Positions 8,872-17,251 of a DNA stretch of 64,000 bases are shown one piece after another (position 1 is the stretch's first letter; every line of letters starts with the position of its first letter). A model generated the notes under the pieces. That model was not told the origin of the DNA, ran no database searches, and saw only the letters and a program-made list of their open reading frames with translations. Source of the DNA: Streptomyces hygroscopicus subsp. hygroscopicus (lineage in GTDB: Bacteria; Actinomycetota; Actinomycetes; Streptomycetales; Streptomycetaceae). The stretch covers positions 27,953-91,952 of the forward strand of contig NZ_BBOX01000059.1 in assembly GCF_001553455.1 (NCBI RefSeq), in the 5' to 3' direction. The position numbers and the translations under genes are program-made.

Positions 8872-9077
8872 CGCGGCACGCATCGCCAACTCCCAGCCCA
8901 CGGCGCACGCCACGATATGAGGGCAGGGAAGAGGGGTACGGGGGCGCCGGCGCTGTCCGAGGCGAACCGGAGACACCTGAAACCGTATTCCGCTTAACGT
9001 TCACGCCGATTCTGCTGGCGACGGCTCTCACTGAAGGCATCTCGGCAGCTCAGGCTCACACCAGAGGAGAACAGATC

Positions 9078-9425
9078 ATGAAACTGGCCAAGAAGCTCTT
9101 GATGGTCGGCGCAGCTGTCGCGACCACCGCAGGTCTGAGCATCATCCCGGCCGAAGCCAGCTCCGACACCGCTGCGGGATGCTGGACCTTCGGAAACACG
9201 ACCAGTTTCGGCACGTACGGCGGCCAGGTCTGCGACAGCAACCACATCATGGGCTGGGCCAAGGACACCAAGTCCGACGGTTACTGCGTCTTCTTGCGAG
9301 CGCACTACTCGAACGGGTACGCCGACGGCCCGTGGGCATGCCCGAAGAACGTACAGAAGAACTGGGACTGGTGGGCCCCGCAGGGCATTTCTCACGTGAG
9401 CATCGAGAAGATCTACGCTCCCTAA
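9078..9425 (+). CDS. Small secreted cysteine-containing protein, function unknown
   Basis: The 115-residue product begins MKLAKKLLMVGAAVATTAGL, a clear Sec signal peptide ending near AEAS (about residue 28). The mature part of some 87 residues holds four Cys (in AGCWTFG, QVCDSN, GYCVFL and WACPKN), enough for two disulfides, and is rich in aromatic residues (WDWWAP near the end). A GAGGAGA ribosome site precedes the ATG. I do not recognise a named family; it looks like one of the small exported proteins common in Streptomyces. It stands alone between an AraC regulator and decayed sequence. Confidence 0.75.
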   Translation: MKLAKKLLMVGAAVATTAGLSIIPAEASSDTAAGCWTFGNTTSFGTYGGQVCDSNHIMGWAKDTKSDGYCVFLRAHYSNGYADGPWACPKNVQKNWDWWAPQGISHVSIEKIYAP

Positions 9426-9689
9426 CAAGTCGTAACCGACCCACGCATTTCGCCACGCGTGAGCGGGCGACAGCCAGATCCTCCGGTGAACGGCCGCGGA
9501 GGCCGAACAGAGAGCTGCCGGCCGGAGCCCGGCCGACCGCGGTCTGCCGGGCTCCACGCGCCCCCTGATCTGCGCTGCCACCGGCATCCCGCCTGCGGCC
9601 ACGCACACCGGAAGCAACCGCAACGACATCGCAGCCGCTGCCGGCAGCGGTCCCGCCGATACGCGGCCGGCGCGGCCGTCCTCGCGACC

Positions 9690-10005
9690 GGCCGTGGGGA
9701 GCCTGCGCCGATGTCGTCAGCGAGCCGCTTCAGCGACTTCAGCGACCGCTCGACCGTCCAGGGCGCCTGCGCAATGAGCCCACCCGATTGCCGGAAGTCG
9801 TCGGTGAACTCCATGGCGGCGCTGGCGACTTCCACCTCCGGCGGAGCCACCAGCGCCTCATCCCAGTCGAGAACGGCGATGAGCCGGGGCCAAGCCTTCC
9901 GCTGCGAACCGCAGGTCGATCGTTCCGGCGGGCGTCCCGTCGGTGCCGACCCGGATGCCCGAAAGCGCGCAGTGGCCCGGCCGTGTCCCCCTCTTCCCGG
10001 CGGTG
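9690..10005 (-). pseudogene. Remnant of an aminoglycoside-phosphotransferase-fold protein
   Basis: Minus-strand frames carry IRVGTDGTPAGTIDLRF (about 9970-9915) and, after a frame change, LIAVLDWDEALVAPPEVEVA followed by SAAMEFT (about 9880-9800) and a further 30 sensible residues. The LDWDEAxVAPPxxE segment matches the metal-binding Asp region of APH-type kinases. The catalytic HGDLHxxN segment is not intact and there is no start, so the gene is dead. The surrounding 9426-10008 holds nothing else that I can support. Confidence 0.5.
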
Positions 10006-10008
10006 CCG

Positions 10009-10704
10009 TCATACGCTCAGCAGCAGGTCCCGGACGGCTGCAGGCTGGGACAGGAACGGATGGTGGCCGGTGTCGAGCTCGACGACGCTGCCGGCCCGGC
10101 GGGCGAACTCGCGCTGCAGCCGCGGCGGGGTGCCTCGGTCCTGAGCGCAGACGAGGTACGTCGAGGGCACCTGCTGCCACGCGGCCGCCCCGACCGGCTG
10201 CCCGGTCACCCGCACGCTCTGCCGGGCGAGGTGGTCCGCCGCCTGCGCCTGAAGCTGGGGGTCGCAGTCCTGCAGGAACGTGTTCACGAGGAGTTCGGGG
10301 CGGACCCCGAACGTGCCGCCGTCGGGGTCGACGTCGAGGAACGGGGCGGGGCTGCCGTCCCCGAACTCCGACAGGCTCTGCCCGGCCTCGGGCAGGTAGC
10401 TGGAGACCAGCAGCAGGTGGCGTACCGACCTGATTCCCGCGGCGGCTTCCGCGGTCACGATGCCGCCGTAGCTGTGGGCGACCACGACGGTCGGCTCGTC
10501 GCCGGTCTGCAGCACCTGCCGCACCGCGGCGACATCCTCGGGCAGCCCCGGACCGTCAACACCGCCGGGCAGGCCCGCCTCGCCGCAGCTCGGTAGCGCG
10601 GGGGCCACGCTCGGTACCCCGCGCTCCCGCAGCAGCTCGGCGGTGCGGTGCCACCACCACGCCCCGTCCCGCACGCACGCTCCGTGCACGAACACCACTC
10701 TCAT
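10009..10704 (-). CDS. Alpha/beta-hydrolase fold esterase
   Basis: The protein starts at MRVVFVHGACVRDGAWWWHR with GGAGGTGG just upstream; a start seven codons earlier lacks such a site. The 231 residues carry the alpha/beta-hydrolase set: the HG oxyanion segment near residue 7, the nucleophile elbow VVVAHSYGGIV (Ser near residue 80), an acid in YLVCAQDRGTP and the final His in DTGHHPFLSQP. The layout matches small salicylate-esterase or EstC-like hydrolases of actinomycetes. No signal peptide is seen, so it is cytoplasmic. No operon partner is visible and the substrate is unknown. Confidence 0.85.
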   Translation of the reverse strand: MRVVFVHGACVRDGAWWWHRTAELLRERGVPSVAPALPSCGEAGLPGGVDGPGLPEDVAAVRQVLQTGDEPTVVVAHSYGGIVTAEAAAGIRSVRHLLLVSSYLPEAGQSLSEFGDGSPAPFLDVDPDGGTFGVRPELLVNTFLQDCDPQLQAQAADHLARQSVRVTGQPVGAAAWQQVPSTYLVCAQDRGTPPRLQREFARRAGSVVELDTGHHPFLSQPAAVRDLLLSV

Positions 10705-10725
10705 CGCCACCTCCACGTCGGCCAC

Positions 10726-11298
10726 TCTCGCGAAGTACAGAACCTGCGATCACAGGCTCCCACGGGCATCGGGATGGTGCCGCAGTAGATACCGGGGCCG
10801 GGCTCGACGGCCGACGCCGGCGTATGTCGTCGGCGCCCTCGCGGCGCGGTGCGATCACCACCTTGCCAGGGCAGCGCGAGCTCAGCCCGGTGAACGGGGC
10901 TCGCCAGGAAGGGCCGCCGCCAGGTGCGGCAGATATCTCGATCACGGAGGGCCGGGCGGCCCAGCGGACGTCTCGGCATTCGCCGGCATGCTCCGCAGCC
11001 AACTCGCCTCCGTCGCCTGGTGTTTGTGGCTGGCACTGGGCCACCGCGAGGCCGGCGCCGACCAGCGCGTCTTCGGGCTGCGTCTCGTCACCTCCGCGGC
11101 ACGGGACATGCCGCGGGTGATGTGCTTCTTGGAAGGTGGACCACACTCCTTCGCTGAAGCCAAGCCCCGGCAGCGGGCGCCCTGCGCCCTGCGGTCGTCC
11201 ATCGGCGGCAGCCTGCTGAGCTCGGGCCTTGGCGGGTGCGAGAAGACCGCTGGCTCCACTCATCCGGCCTCTTGGCATCGATCATCTAGGCTGGCGCG
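10726..11298. other. 570-base stretch with no convincing gene
   Basis: Several frames are open on both strands, but none carries recognisable domain sequence, a good ribosome site and consistent codon use together. It probably holds the upstream region of the minus-strand hydrolase and of the plus-strand methyltransferase, perhaps over older decayed sequence. Confidence 0.5.
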
Positions 11299-12150
11299 GT
11301 GACTGATGAGCGGGAGCGGGTGCGGCCGTCGGGAGTGTGGGCCACGGCGGTGGGGGTGGCCAGGGTGCGGGCGCTGGAGACCGAGCGGGTGAACGCGTTG
11401 TTCCGCGACCCACTGGCGCGGGCCTTCGCCACCGCCGGCGGCCTGTGGCCCTCCTCGCCGCCGCTGCCCGATGACGAGGCCGCGCGACGCCGCCGGCTGG
11501 CCGTGTCGTTCTCCATCGTCATCCGGACCAAGTTCCTCGACGACCTGTTGCTGCAGGCCTCCGCGTCCGGTGTGCGGCAGGTCGTGCTGCTCGGCGCCGG
11601 CATGGACAGCCGGGCCTTCCGGATGGACTGGCCCGAGGGCACCCGGCTGTTCGAGGTCGACACCGCCGCGCCACTGGACTTCAAGGCTTCGGTGCTGCGC
11701 CAGGAGCGGGCCGTCGCACGCTGCGAGCGGATCACCGTCGCGGTGGACCTGCGTGAGGACTGGCCAGCCGCACTGGCCGCCGCAGGGCACGACCCGGCCG
11801 TGCCGACCGTGTGGATCGCCGAAGGGCTGCTGATCTATCTGCCCCAGGACGCGGTGGAGCTGCTGCTGGCCCGGATCAGCGCGCAGTCGGCGGCAGGCAG
11901 CCGGATGGGGCTGACGCTGGGCTCGCGCGGCGTGATCGAGCGCTTCGGGGCGGACGCCGTGCCGGGATCGGCGGCGTCCATGTGGGTCTCGGAGATGCCC
12001 GACGACCCGGTGGGCTGGCTGGCCGGGCACGGCTGGGAGGCCGACAGCCACACCCTGCGCGAGCGCGCAGCCGCCTACGGCCGCCCGATCAGCACCCCGC
12101 CGCGGCGCGAGGAGCGGCCCGGCGGACTGATCTCGGCGGTCCGGCGGTAG
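11299..12150 (+). CDS. SAM-dependent methyltransferase (LCM/TIGR00027-like)
   Basis: The 283-residue protein belongs to the leucine-carboxyl-methyltransferase-like group that is expanded in actinomycetes. The N-terminal segment (GVARVRALETERVNALFRDP) and the SAM-binding motif VVLLGAGMDSRAFRMDWP (about residues 95-112) are diagnostic. FEVDTAAPLDFKASVL (motif II) and VWIAEGLLIYLPQDAV (motif IV region) follow in order. The target is unknown; relatives may methylate carboxyl or hydroxyl groups of small molecules. GTG is the start that begins at the conserved N-terminus. It stands alone on its strand. Confidence 0.85.
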   Translation: MTDERERVRPSGVWATAVGVARVRALETERVNALFRDPLARAFATAGGLWPSSPPLPDDEAARRRRLAVSFSIVIRTKFLDDLLLQASASGVRQVVLLGAGMDSRAFRMDWPEGTRLFEVDTAAPLDFKASVLRQERAVARCERITVAVDLREDWPAALAAAGHDPAVPTVWIAEGLLIYLPQDAVELLLARISAQSAAGSRMGLTLGSRGVIERFGADAVPGSAASMWVSEMPDDPVGWLAGHGWEADSHTLRERAAAYGRPISTPPRREERPGGLISAVRR

Positions 12151-12316
12151 AGCGCCTCCCGGTTCCCGGGGTGATCGATTCCAAGAGAGCCTGCGGGCGG
12201 CCCCCGCTGCCCCCACGGTCCCTGCGGCCCCCGTGGCCCTCGCGGTGGCCGTGGTGGCCGCGGGCCAGATGTCGCAGGGCAGGACCCGGACCATGCCATG
12301 GGCCTGGGCCGTCGGC

Positions 12317-13516
12317 CTACTCGGACTCTTCGCGGGCTCGGCTGTAAACGCTTTCGGTGTGGACCAGGTCGCTGAGGTGGAGTCCGGTGTGCTGTGGGGG
12401 TGTGCGCTGGATAGCGAGGATGGCGGCGTCGTCGGCGAGCGTTCCGTCGGCGTGGGCGTACAGGTCCTGCTGTATGCGCTGGACCAGTGCCCTGGGACTG
12501 CTCCTGTTCCAGTGGGCCACCCGGCGTTCCAGCGGGTAGAAGGCGCGGCTGCGGTCGCGGGCCTCCACGACGCCGTCGGTGTAGAGGAGGAGGGTGTCAC
12601 CCGGCCGGAACGAGGACGTGTACGTGCCGTGGCCGTCGGGCCCCAGATCCCACATGCCCAGTGGGGGTGCCGGGTCGGGGGTCGTCAGGTGTGTCGTGCG
12701 ACCGGATCTGATCAGCAGGGGTGGCGGGTGCCCGCAGTTGATCACGCGTATCACGGGGCTGCTGTCGGGGATCTCTATCAGGAGGGCGGTGATGAAGTGC
12801 TCCTGGGCTTCCTCGTCCCGCTCGGGGAACTCCGCGAGGTGGCGGAAGACGCTGCGGTCCAGGGCCCTGGCAAGGGAGGGGAGCGTGGCGTGCTGATGGG
12901 CGGCCTCGCGGAACGCGCCCAGCAGCGTGGCAGCCTCCCCGACCGCGGCCAGCCCCTTCCCCCGGACATCGCCGATGATCAGACGGGTACGGCCGCCGGT
13001 ACGGACCGCCGCGTACAGGTCACCACCGATCCGGGCCTCCTTGGCGGCCGCCAGGTACGAGGACGCGATGTGCAAGGCACCCAACCGGTCGGGGAGGGGG
13101 CGCAGCAGGGCCCGCTGCGCGGCCTCGGCGACCGACCGTACCTGGGCCAGTTCCTCGATGCGCCGGTCGCGCAGGAAACAGACGAACACGGCGAAGACCG
13201 AGAGGAACGTGAGTCCGATGAGCTGTGCGACGTGGTTTTCGTCGAAGCCGCCCTGGACCGTGGCGATGAGGGCCTGGGCTCCCACGGCCAGCGTCCCGAC
13301 CAGCGCGGTCAGACGGTAGCCGGCGAATGAGGTGGTGATGGCGGGAGCCACAACGAGCAGCGGGCCGAGATGAACAGTCTGCGGGGCGCGGATGTCCGCC
13401 AGGGTGATGGCCACGATCAGCACAAAAGGAAGCGCCGCCAGCGCATGGCGCGAGTGCCAAGGCTGCCGGACACGAGCGAGACGCTGCCCAAGGCGCATGT
13501 ACCCAATATGCACCAT
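12317..13516 (-). CDS. Membrane-anchored RsbU/SpoIIE-type PP2C phosphatase
   Basis: The 399-residue protein has four or five hydrophobic segments in its first 120 residues (ALAALPFVLIVAITLA onward), then a linker helix with RDRRIEELAQVRSVAEAAQ, then a PP2C domain. The metal-binding motifs are complete: ARIGGDLYAAVRT, IIGDVRGKGLAAV, INCGHPPPLLI and LLLYTDGVVEARD. Such proteins dephosphorylate STAS anti-anti-sigma factors in partner-switching control of sigma factors. No sensor (GAF/PAS) domain is present, so the membrane part or a partner must provide input. An alternative start lies six codons downstream (MRLGQRL). No anti-sigma partner is nearby. Confidence 0.85.
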   Translation of the reverse strand: MVHIGYMRLGQRLARVRQPWHSRHALAALPFVLIVAITLADIRAPQTVHLGPLLVVAPAITTSFAGYRLTALVGTLAVGAQALIATVQGGFDENHVAQLIGLTFLSVFAVFVCFLRDRRIEELAQVRSVAEAAQRALLRPLPDRLGALHIASSYLAAAKEARIGGDLYAAVRTGGRTRLIIGDVRGKGLAAVGEAATLLGAFREAAHQHATLPSLARALDRSVFRHLAEFPERDEEAQEHFITALLIEIPDSSPVIRVINCGHPPPLLIRSGRTTHLTTPDPAPPLGMWDLGPDGHGTYTSSFRPGDTLLLYTDGVVEARDRSRAFYPLERRVAHWNRSSPRALVQRIQQDLYAHADGTLADDAAILAIQRTPPQHTGLHLSDLVHTESVYSRAREESE

Positions 13517-13629
13517 TCGCCCGGAAGCCAGTCGCCTCCCCGGTGCACCCGCCGTCGACCCCGCCGGACCTGGTGCACCCGACCCGATCAGCCGGGCCGT
13601 CCACGGACCAAAGGCCCTGGGGCAGATCC

Positions 13630-14030
13630 GACCCGGGCGGTGTCGCGGACGCCGCGGCCGAGGACGGCGACCGCTTCGGTGCCGCTCTCGCGGTCACAGA
13701 CGTCACTCACCAGGGACGGTCGCGACGGCCTGATCGTGGGTGCTCCGGGCGAGGCCATCGGAAGCGAAGCGGGGGCGGGTGCCGCCTGGCTGCTCTCCGG
13801 CAGTCTCCGGCAGCGCTGAGGGCCTGCGCGACGCGGGCGGCGTTGCCGCATCCGTTTCCTGGGACCAGGGCACGCCCGGTGTCCCGGGCGTCGCCGAGGC
13901 GGGCGACACCTTCGGCGCGGCGATTGCCTCGGAGGACTGGAACACCGGCGGTGTACCGGATGTCATGGTCGGGTCCCGAGGCCAAGGGGGAAGCCATGCT
14001 GGCTCATGCCCCGCAGGGGACCACCTGTTC
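13630..14030 (+). pseudogene. Decayed FG-GAP (integrin-alpha-like) repeat protein
   Basis: Three FG-GAP type units can be read, but in different plus frames: VADAAAEDGDRFGAALAVTD (about 13640-13700), then DGLIVGAPGEAIGSEAGAGA (about 13725-13785), then GDTFGAAIASEDWNTGG with VPDVMVGSRG (about 13900-13985). In a live gene these would follow one another as DRFGxxL...GAPGE modules of a secreted beta-propeller. Frame changes between them, and no signal peptide, show the gene is broken. The stretch 13517-14172 has no other supportable gene. Confidence 0.6.
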
Positions 14031-14112
14031 GAATTCGGAGGCAATCAGATGGCGGCGGCCGGCGGTGCTCCTGTCCGATCCCGGGCTCCAGGCGTTGGCG
14101 TGCTGAGGAGGA

Positions 14113-14148
14113 AGGTGCCGTCATGCTCACAGGTGCCGTCATGCTCAT
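14113..14148 (+). repeat. 18-bp perfect tandem duplication
   Basis: The unit AGGTGCCGTCATGCTCA plus one base occurs twice head to tail (14113-14130 and 14131-14148; only the last base differs, C versus T). It lies between two decayed genes and looks like a recent slippage event, not a functional site. Confidence 0.8.
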
Positions 14149-14172
14149 CGGCACGGCGGGCGCTGGACGGTC

Positions 14173-14613
14173 GTGGGGAGGTCTGGGATGGACAACGATG
14201 CTTGTGAGCCCGGACGAGGTGACCGGGCTCGGGGATCCCCGGGAGGGTGCCGACGCGGAAGCCGTCGCGCAGGCTGCTCGGCGGCAGGCCGAGCGCCCGG
14301 TCCCGGTATCGAGGACATGGCGGCATATCTCGCCGCCCAGGTGGCCGACGGTTCCCACCGGGAGGTCATCGGCCCTCTGCTGGACGGCCAGGGCGGGAGC
14401 GGTGTCATCGTCCGGCGCGGCACGGTGATCGCGTCCTGGGGCGACCCGACGCGTGTGGAGATGGCGTACAGCGCGACGAAGAGCGTGCTGTCCCCGATGG
14501 AGGGCATCGCTCACGACGACGGACTGCTGACCGACGAGTTCGCCGCGCCGGGGTGCGGCGCGATGTGCGGGGGATTCGTGAAGAGTTCGGGCGCGGTTCT
14601 CGGGATTCGGTGA
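14173..14613 (+). pseudogene. Truncated serine-hydrolase (beta-lactamase-like) fragment
   Basis: From about 14310 the frame reads DMAAYLAAQVADG, then GSGVIVRRGTVIASWGDPTR and MAYSATKSVLS, where SATK fits the SxxK active-site motif of the serine beta-lactamase/D-Ala-D-Ala carboxypeptidase fold. Sensible sequence continues to about AHDDGLLTDEFA and then the frame ends. Only about a quarter of a normal 350-450 residue protein remains, so it is called a pseudogene. Its N-terminal 45 residues have no family sequence. Confidence 0.6.
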
Positions 14614-14695
14614 CGGGAGCGGAAGACTTGGAGCGTTCACTCGGCGCTTCCGAACAGGTCGGGCGCCGACTCATGCGAGGGGAGACCGGTCAACG

Positions 14696-15613
14696 ATGTT
14701 CACTCTGGTACGGAGTAGAGTGCGGACGGCCGCGCTCGCGCTCTCCGCGGTCGCGGCCCTCGCCTTCGGCGGGACCGCCGCGACCGGCGCGGCAGCGGCC
14801 CCCGTTCCCGCGAAACAGGGGCCGACCTCGGTGGCGTACGTCGAGGTGAACAACAACAGCATGCGCAACGTCGGCAAATACACCCTCGCCAACGGCGGGG
14901 GCAATGTCTTCGACGTCGCCGTGGTCTTCGCGGCGAACATCAACTACGACACGGCTACGAAGGCGGCGTATCTGCACTTCAACGAGAACGTACAGCGCGT
15001 CCTCGACAACGCGGCCACGGAGATACGGCCGTTGCAGCGCAAGGGCATCAAGGTCGTCCTCTCGGTGCTCGGCAACCATCAGGGCGCCGGCTTCGCCAAC
15101 TTCCCTTCCCAGCAAGCGGCTTCGGCGTTCGCGAAACAACTGTCGGACGCCGTGGCCAAGTACGGCCTCGACGGCATCGACTTCGACGACGAGTACGCGG
15201 AGTACGGCAACAACGGCACGGGCCGGCCCAACGACAGCTCGTTCGTGCACCTGGTGACGGCGCTGCGCGCGAACATGCCGGACAAGATCATCAGTCTCTA
15301 CAACATCGGCCCGGCCGCCTCGCGCCTCTCCTACGGCGGTGTCGACGTCTCGTCCATGTTCGACTACGCCTGGAACCCGTACTACGGCACCTGGCAGGTT
15401 CCCCGCGTGACCCTGCCCAAGTCGCGGCTGTCACCGGCGGCTGTCGAGATCGGCCGGACCTCGCGGAGCACGGTCGCCGGCCTCGCCCGCCGCACCGTCA
15501 GCGAGGGATACGGCGTCTATCTGACGTACAACCTCGACGGCAATGATCGCAGCGCCGATGTCTCCGCGTTCACCAGGGAACTGTACGGCAGCGACGCCGT
15601 CTACACGCCATGA
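14696..15613 (+). CDS. Secreted endo-beta-N-acetylglucosaminidase H (GH18, Endo H)
   Basis: The 305-residue protein is strikingly close to Streptomyces plicatus Endo H from memory: same length class, the same signal-peptide start (MFTLVRSRVRTAALALS), and long matching stretches such as KQGPTSVAYVEVNNNSM and DKIISLYNIGPAASRLSYGG. Endo H cuts the chitobiose core of high-mannose N-glycans outside the cell. The GH18 motif DGIDFDDE spans residues 159-166, with Asp164 and Glu166 as the catalytic pair. A Sec signal peptide ends near Ala35. A GGGGAGA site precedes the ATG. It is monocistronic. Confidence in function is high. Confidence 0.95.
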   Translation: MFTLVRSRVRTAALALSAVAALAFGGTAATGAAAAPVPAKQGPTSVAYVEVNNNSMRNVGKYTLANGGGNVFDVAVVFAANINYDTATKAAYLHFNENVQRVLDNAATEIRPLQRKGIKVVLSVLGNHQGAGFANFPSQQAASAFAKQLSDAVAKYGLDGIDFDDEYAEYGNNGTGRPNDSSFVHLVTALRANMPDKIISLYNIGPAASRLSYGGVDVSSMFDYAWNPYYGTWQVPRVTLPKSRLSPAAVEIGRTSRSTVAGLARRTVSEGYGVYLTYNLDGNDRSADVSAFTRELYGSDAVYTP

Positions 15614-15747
15614 GGCGGCCGCACGCCCCGGCATACGGACAGGACCGGGCAGCGCGAGCCCGTCCTGGCCGGGGAGGCCGTCTCGCCTTCCGCGGGGCCC
15701 ACGGACGTGCCGCCCGGCGCACCGGGCCGCCGCACGCGCCGCCACGA

Positions 15748-15774
15748 GGCCGTGGCCGTGGCCGTGGCCGTGGC
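15748..15774 (+). repeat. Hexanucleotide repeat (CGTGGC)4
   Basis: Four exact CGTGGC units with a partial copy in front, in the non-coding stretch between Endo H and a minus-strand hypothetical gene. It is a simple GC microsatellite with no obvious role. Confidence 0.7.
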
Positions 15775-15800
15775 CAGTCCGCGCCTATGCTCTGCACGGT

Positions 15801-16352
15801 TCAGGGCGGCTTGTCGGTGTGTTGCTGAGGGTTTTCGCGGGTCAAGCCGCCGGAAACTGGTGCGGTGCCCAGGTCGTTGGTGCCGTCCTCGTGGCGCAGG
15901 ACCCAATCGTCGAGGTCGAGGGCCGTTTCCAGTGGTTCCCTGGTCATGTGGGCCCGCAGGCTGATCATTTCGTCGGCGGTGTGGCCCGGGTGAGTGCTCT
16001 CGGGGGCATGCAGTTCTTTTCGGAAGGCGGCCTCGGGCGTGGCGAAGCGCATCTGAGCGGTGTGGGGAGACATGTCCAGAACGGCGCCGATCAGCTGCCA
16101 GTCGGCGCCGCCTGCGCGCTCGAACACGGCGGCGGCTTCGAGGAACCGCTGCGCGGCGGCGAGGACCCGGGCGGCGTGGGCCAGTACGGCGCCCGGTGTA
16201 CGGGTGGTGCCGTCGGGGTGCAGTTCGTGCTCGCCGATCGGTACGGCGGCACGCGCGAGGTCGGCCAGTTCGCATGCTTCGTAGGACGTCACCAGCCTCG
16301 CTCGGGCCGCGTCCGGGTACGGTGCGGTGCCTCCCGCGCCGCTTTCGGTCAT
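15801..16352 (-). CDS. Hypothetical protein, 183 residues
   Basis: I do not recognise this family. From the ATG at 16352 the product is alpha-helical by composition, with an Ala-rich helix pair (AVLAHAARVLAAAQRFLEAAAVFERAG) followed by DWQLIGAVLDMSPHTAQMRFA, which resembles the recognition half of a helix-turn-helix such as a sigma-70 region 4 or LuxR-type fold. The second half has no motif. The frame is open to 16403 (another ATG), but the shorter start has a purine-rich site. It ends four bases from nothing notable and is followed upstream by a TauE gene on the same strand with a 55-base gap. It may be a small regulatory protein; this is inference. Confidence 0.6.
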   Translation of the reverse strand: MTESGAGGTAPYPDAARARLVTSYEACELADLARAAVPIGEHELHPDGTTRTPGAVLAHAARVLAAAQRFLEAAAVFERAGGADWQLIGAVLDMSPHTAQMRFATPEAAFRKELHAPESTHPGHTADEMISLRAHMTREPLETALDLDDWVLRHEDGTNDLGTAPVSGGLTRENPQQHTDKPP

Positions 16353-16407
16353 GTCAGCCGGCCTCACTTCCGGTGATGGGCGGTTATCACCGCGGCTCTC
16401 CACGTGG

Positions 16408-17160
16408 TCAGCCGCGCAGGAAATACAGGACGGTCGTGATCACGGCGGTTGCCAGGAGAAGGCCCCGCAGCAGCCAGGCGGGAAGACGGCGGGCCAGGTG
16501 GGCGCCGGTGAAGCCGCCGGCCAGGGCGCCGACCAGCATGACGGCGAGGAGGAGCGGAGCGCTCAGCGCGTCCGAGGCCATGAGGAACAGCACCGTCGCG
16601 CTGAGATAGATGGCCGCGAGTTGGGTGATCCGCATCGGGTTGCTGACCGCGGCGTCAAGACCGAGGCCGATGTTCCACAGGGCCAGCATCAGGATGCCTA
16701 CGGCACCGCCGAAGTATCCGCCGTACACGGCGAGGAAGAACTGTCCGATCAGGACGGCTTGTGAACTCATGCCGGCCGAGCGGCCCAGCGCGCTGCTCAA
16801 CGCCCTGGAAAGGTGGCGGCCGGAGGCGAGGATCACGGTGGCGAAGGCGAGCAACCACGGCACGGCGGCGTCGAACGACGACGCGGGCAACACCAGCAGC
16901 AAGGCGGCGCCGACACCGCCGCCCATCATGCTGGTGGCCGTCAGTGCCTTCGTGGACGCGGGCCCGGCAGGGACGAGTTCATGTCGGTACACCCATGCGC
17001 CGGCCACGGCGCCGGGTACGAGGGCGACCCGTGACACCGCGTTCGCCGCTACCGGCGGCAGGCCGAAGGCGACGAGCGCGGGCAGCGCCACAAACGTTCC
17101 TCCGCCCCCTATGGCGTTCAGGACTCCGGCGGCGACCCCCGCCAGCAGGACAAGCGACAT
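16408..17160 (-). CDS. TauE/SafE-family sulfite/anion exporter
   Basis: A protein of about 250 residues consisting almost only of hydrophobic helices (seven or eight), of the TauE/SafE family that exports sulfite, sulfoacetate or related organic anions. The opening LLAGVAAGVLNAIGGGGTF and the internal repeat GQFFLAVYGGYFGGAVGILML are the two family signature repeats. The ATG at 17160 begins directly at the first helix; the frame runs 20 codons further to 17220, and a GTG in that stretch cannot be excluded. It is divergent from a LysR regulator across a palindrome, the classical arrangement for a LysR-controlled target. Confidence 0.85.
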   Translation of the reverse strand: MSLVLLAGVAAGVLNAIGGGGTFVALPALVAFGLPPVAANAVSRVALVPGAVAGAWVYRHELVPAGPASTKALTATSMMGGGVGAALLLVLPASSFDAAVPWLLAFATVILASGRHLSRALSSALGRSAGMSSQAVLIGQFFLAVYGGYFGGAVGILMLALWNIGLGLDAAVSNPMRITQLAAIYLSATVLFLMASDALSAPLLLAVMLVGALAGGFTGAHLARRLPAWLLRGLLLATAVITTVLYFLRG

Positions 17161-17222
17161 CTCCCACACACGCCGAGCATCGCCTGCGACGCGCGTGTCC
17201 ACAATGCGGAATCGGCGCACCC

Positions 17223-17245
17223 AGCCTAAGCCTGCGCCTTAGGCT
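17223..17245. promoter_or_regulatory. Inverted repeat between tauE and lysR, likely LysR operator
   Basis: AGCCTAAG and CTTAGGCT are perfect 8-base arms around CCTGCGC. The repeat ends seven bases before the lysR GTG, leaving no room for a ribosome site, so lysR is probably read from a leaderless or nearly leaderless transcript with the operator over its own promoter. Confidence 0.7.
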
Positions 17246-17251
17246 GAGTGT

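Noticed and set aside
15748..15774. CRISPR or structured direct-repeat array
   Set aside because: The units are six bases without spacers, so it is a simple microsatellite. No CRISPR-like array is present in the window.
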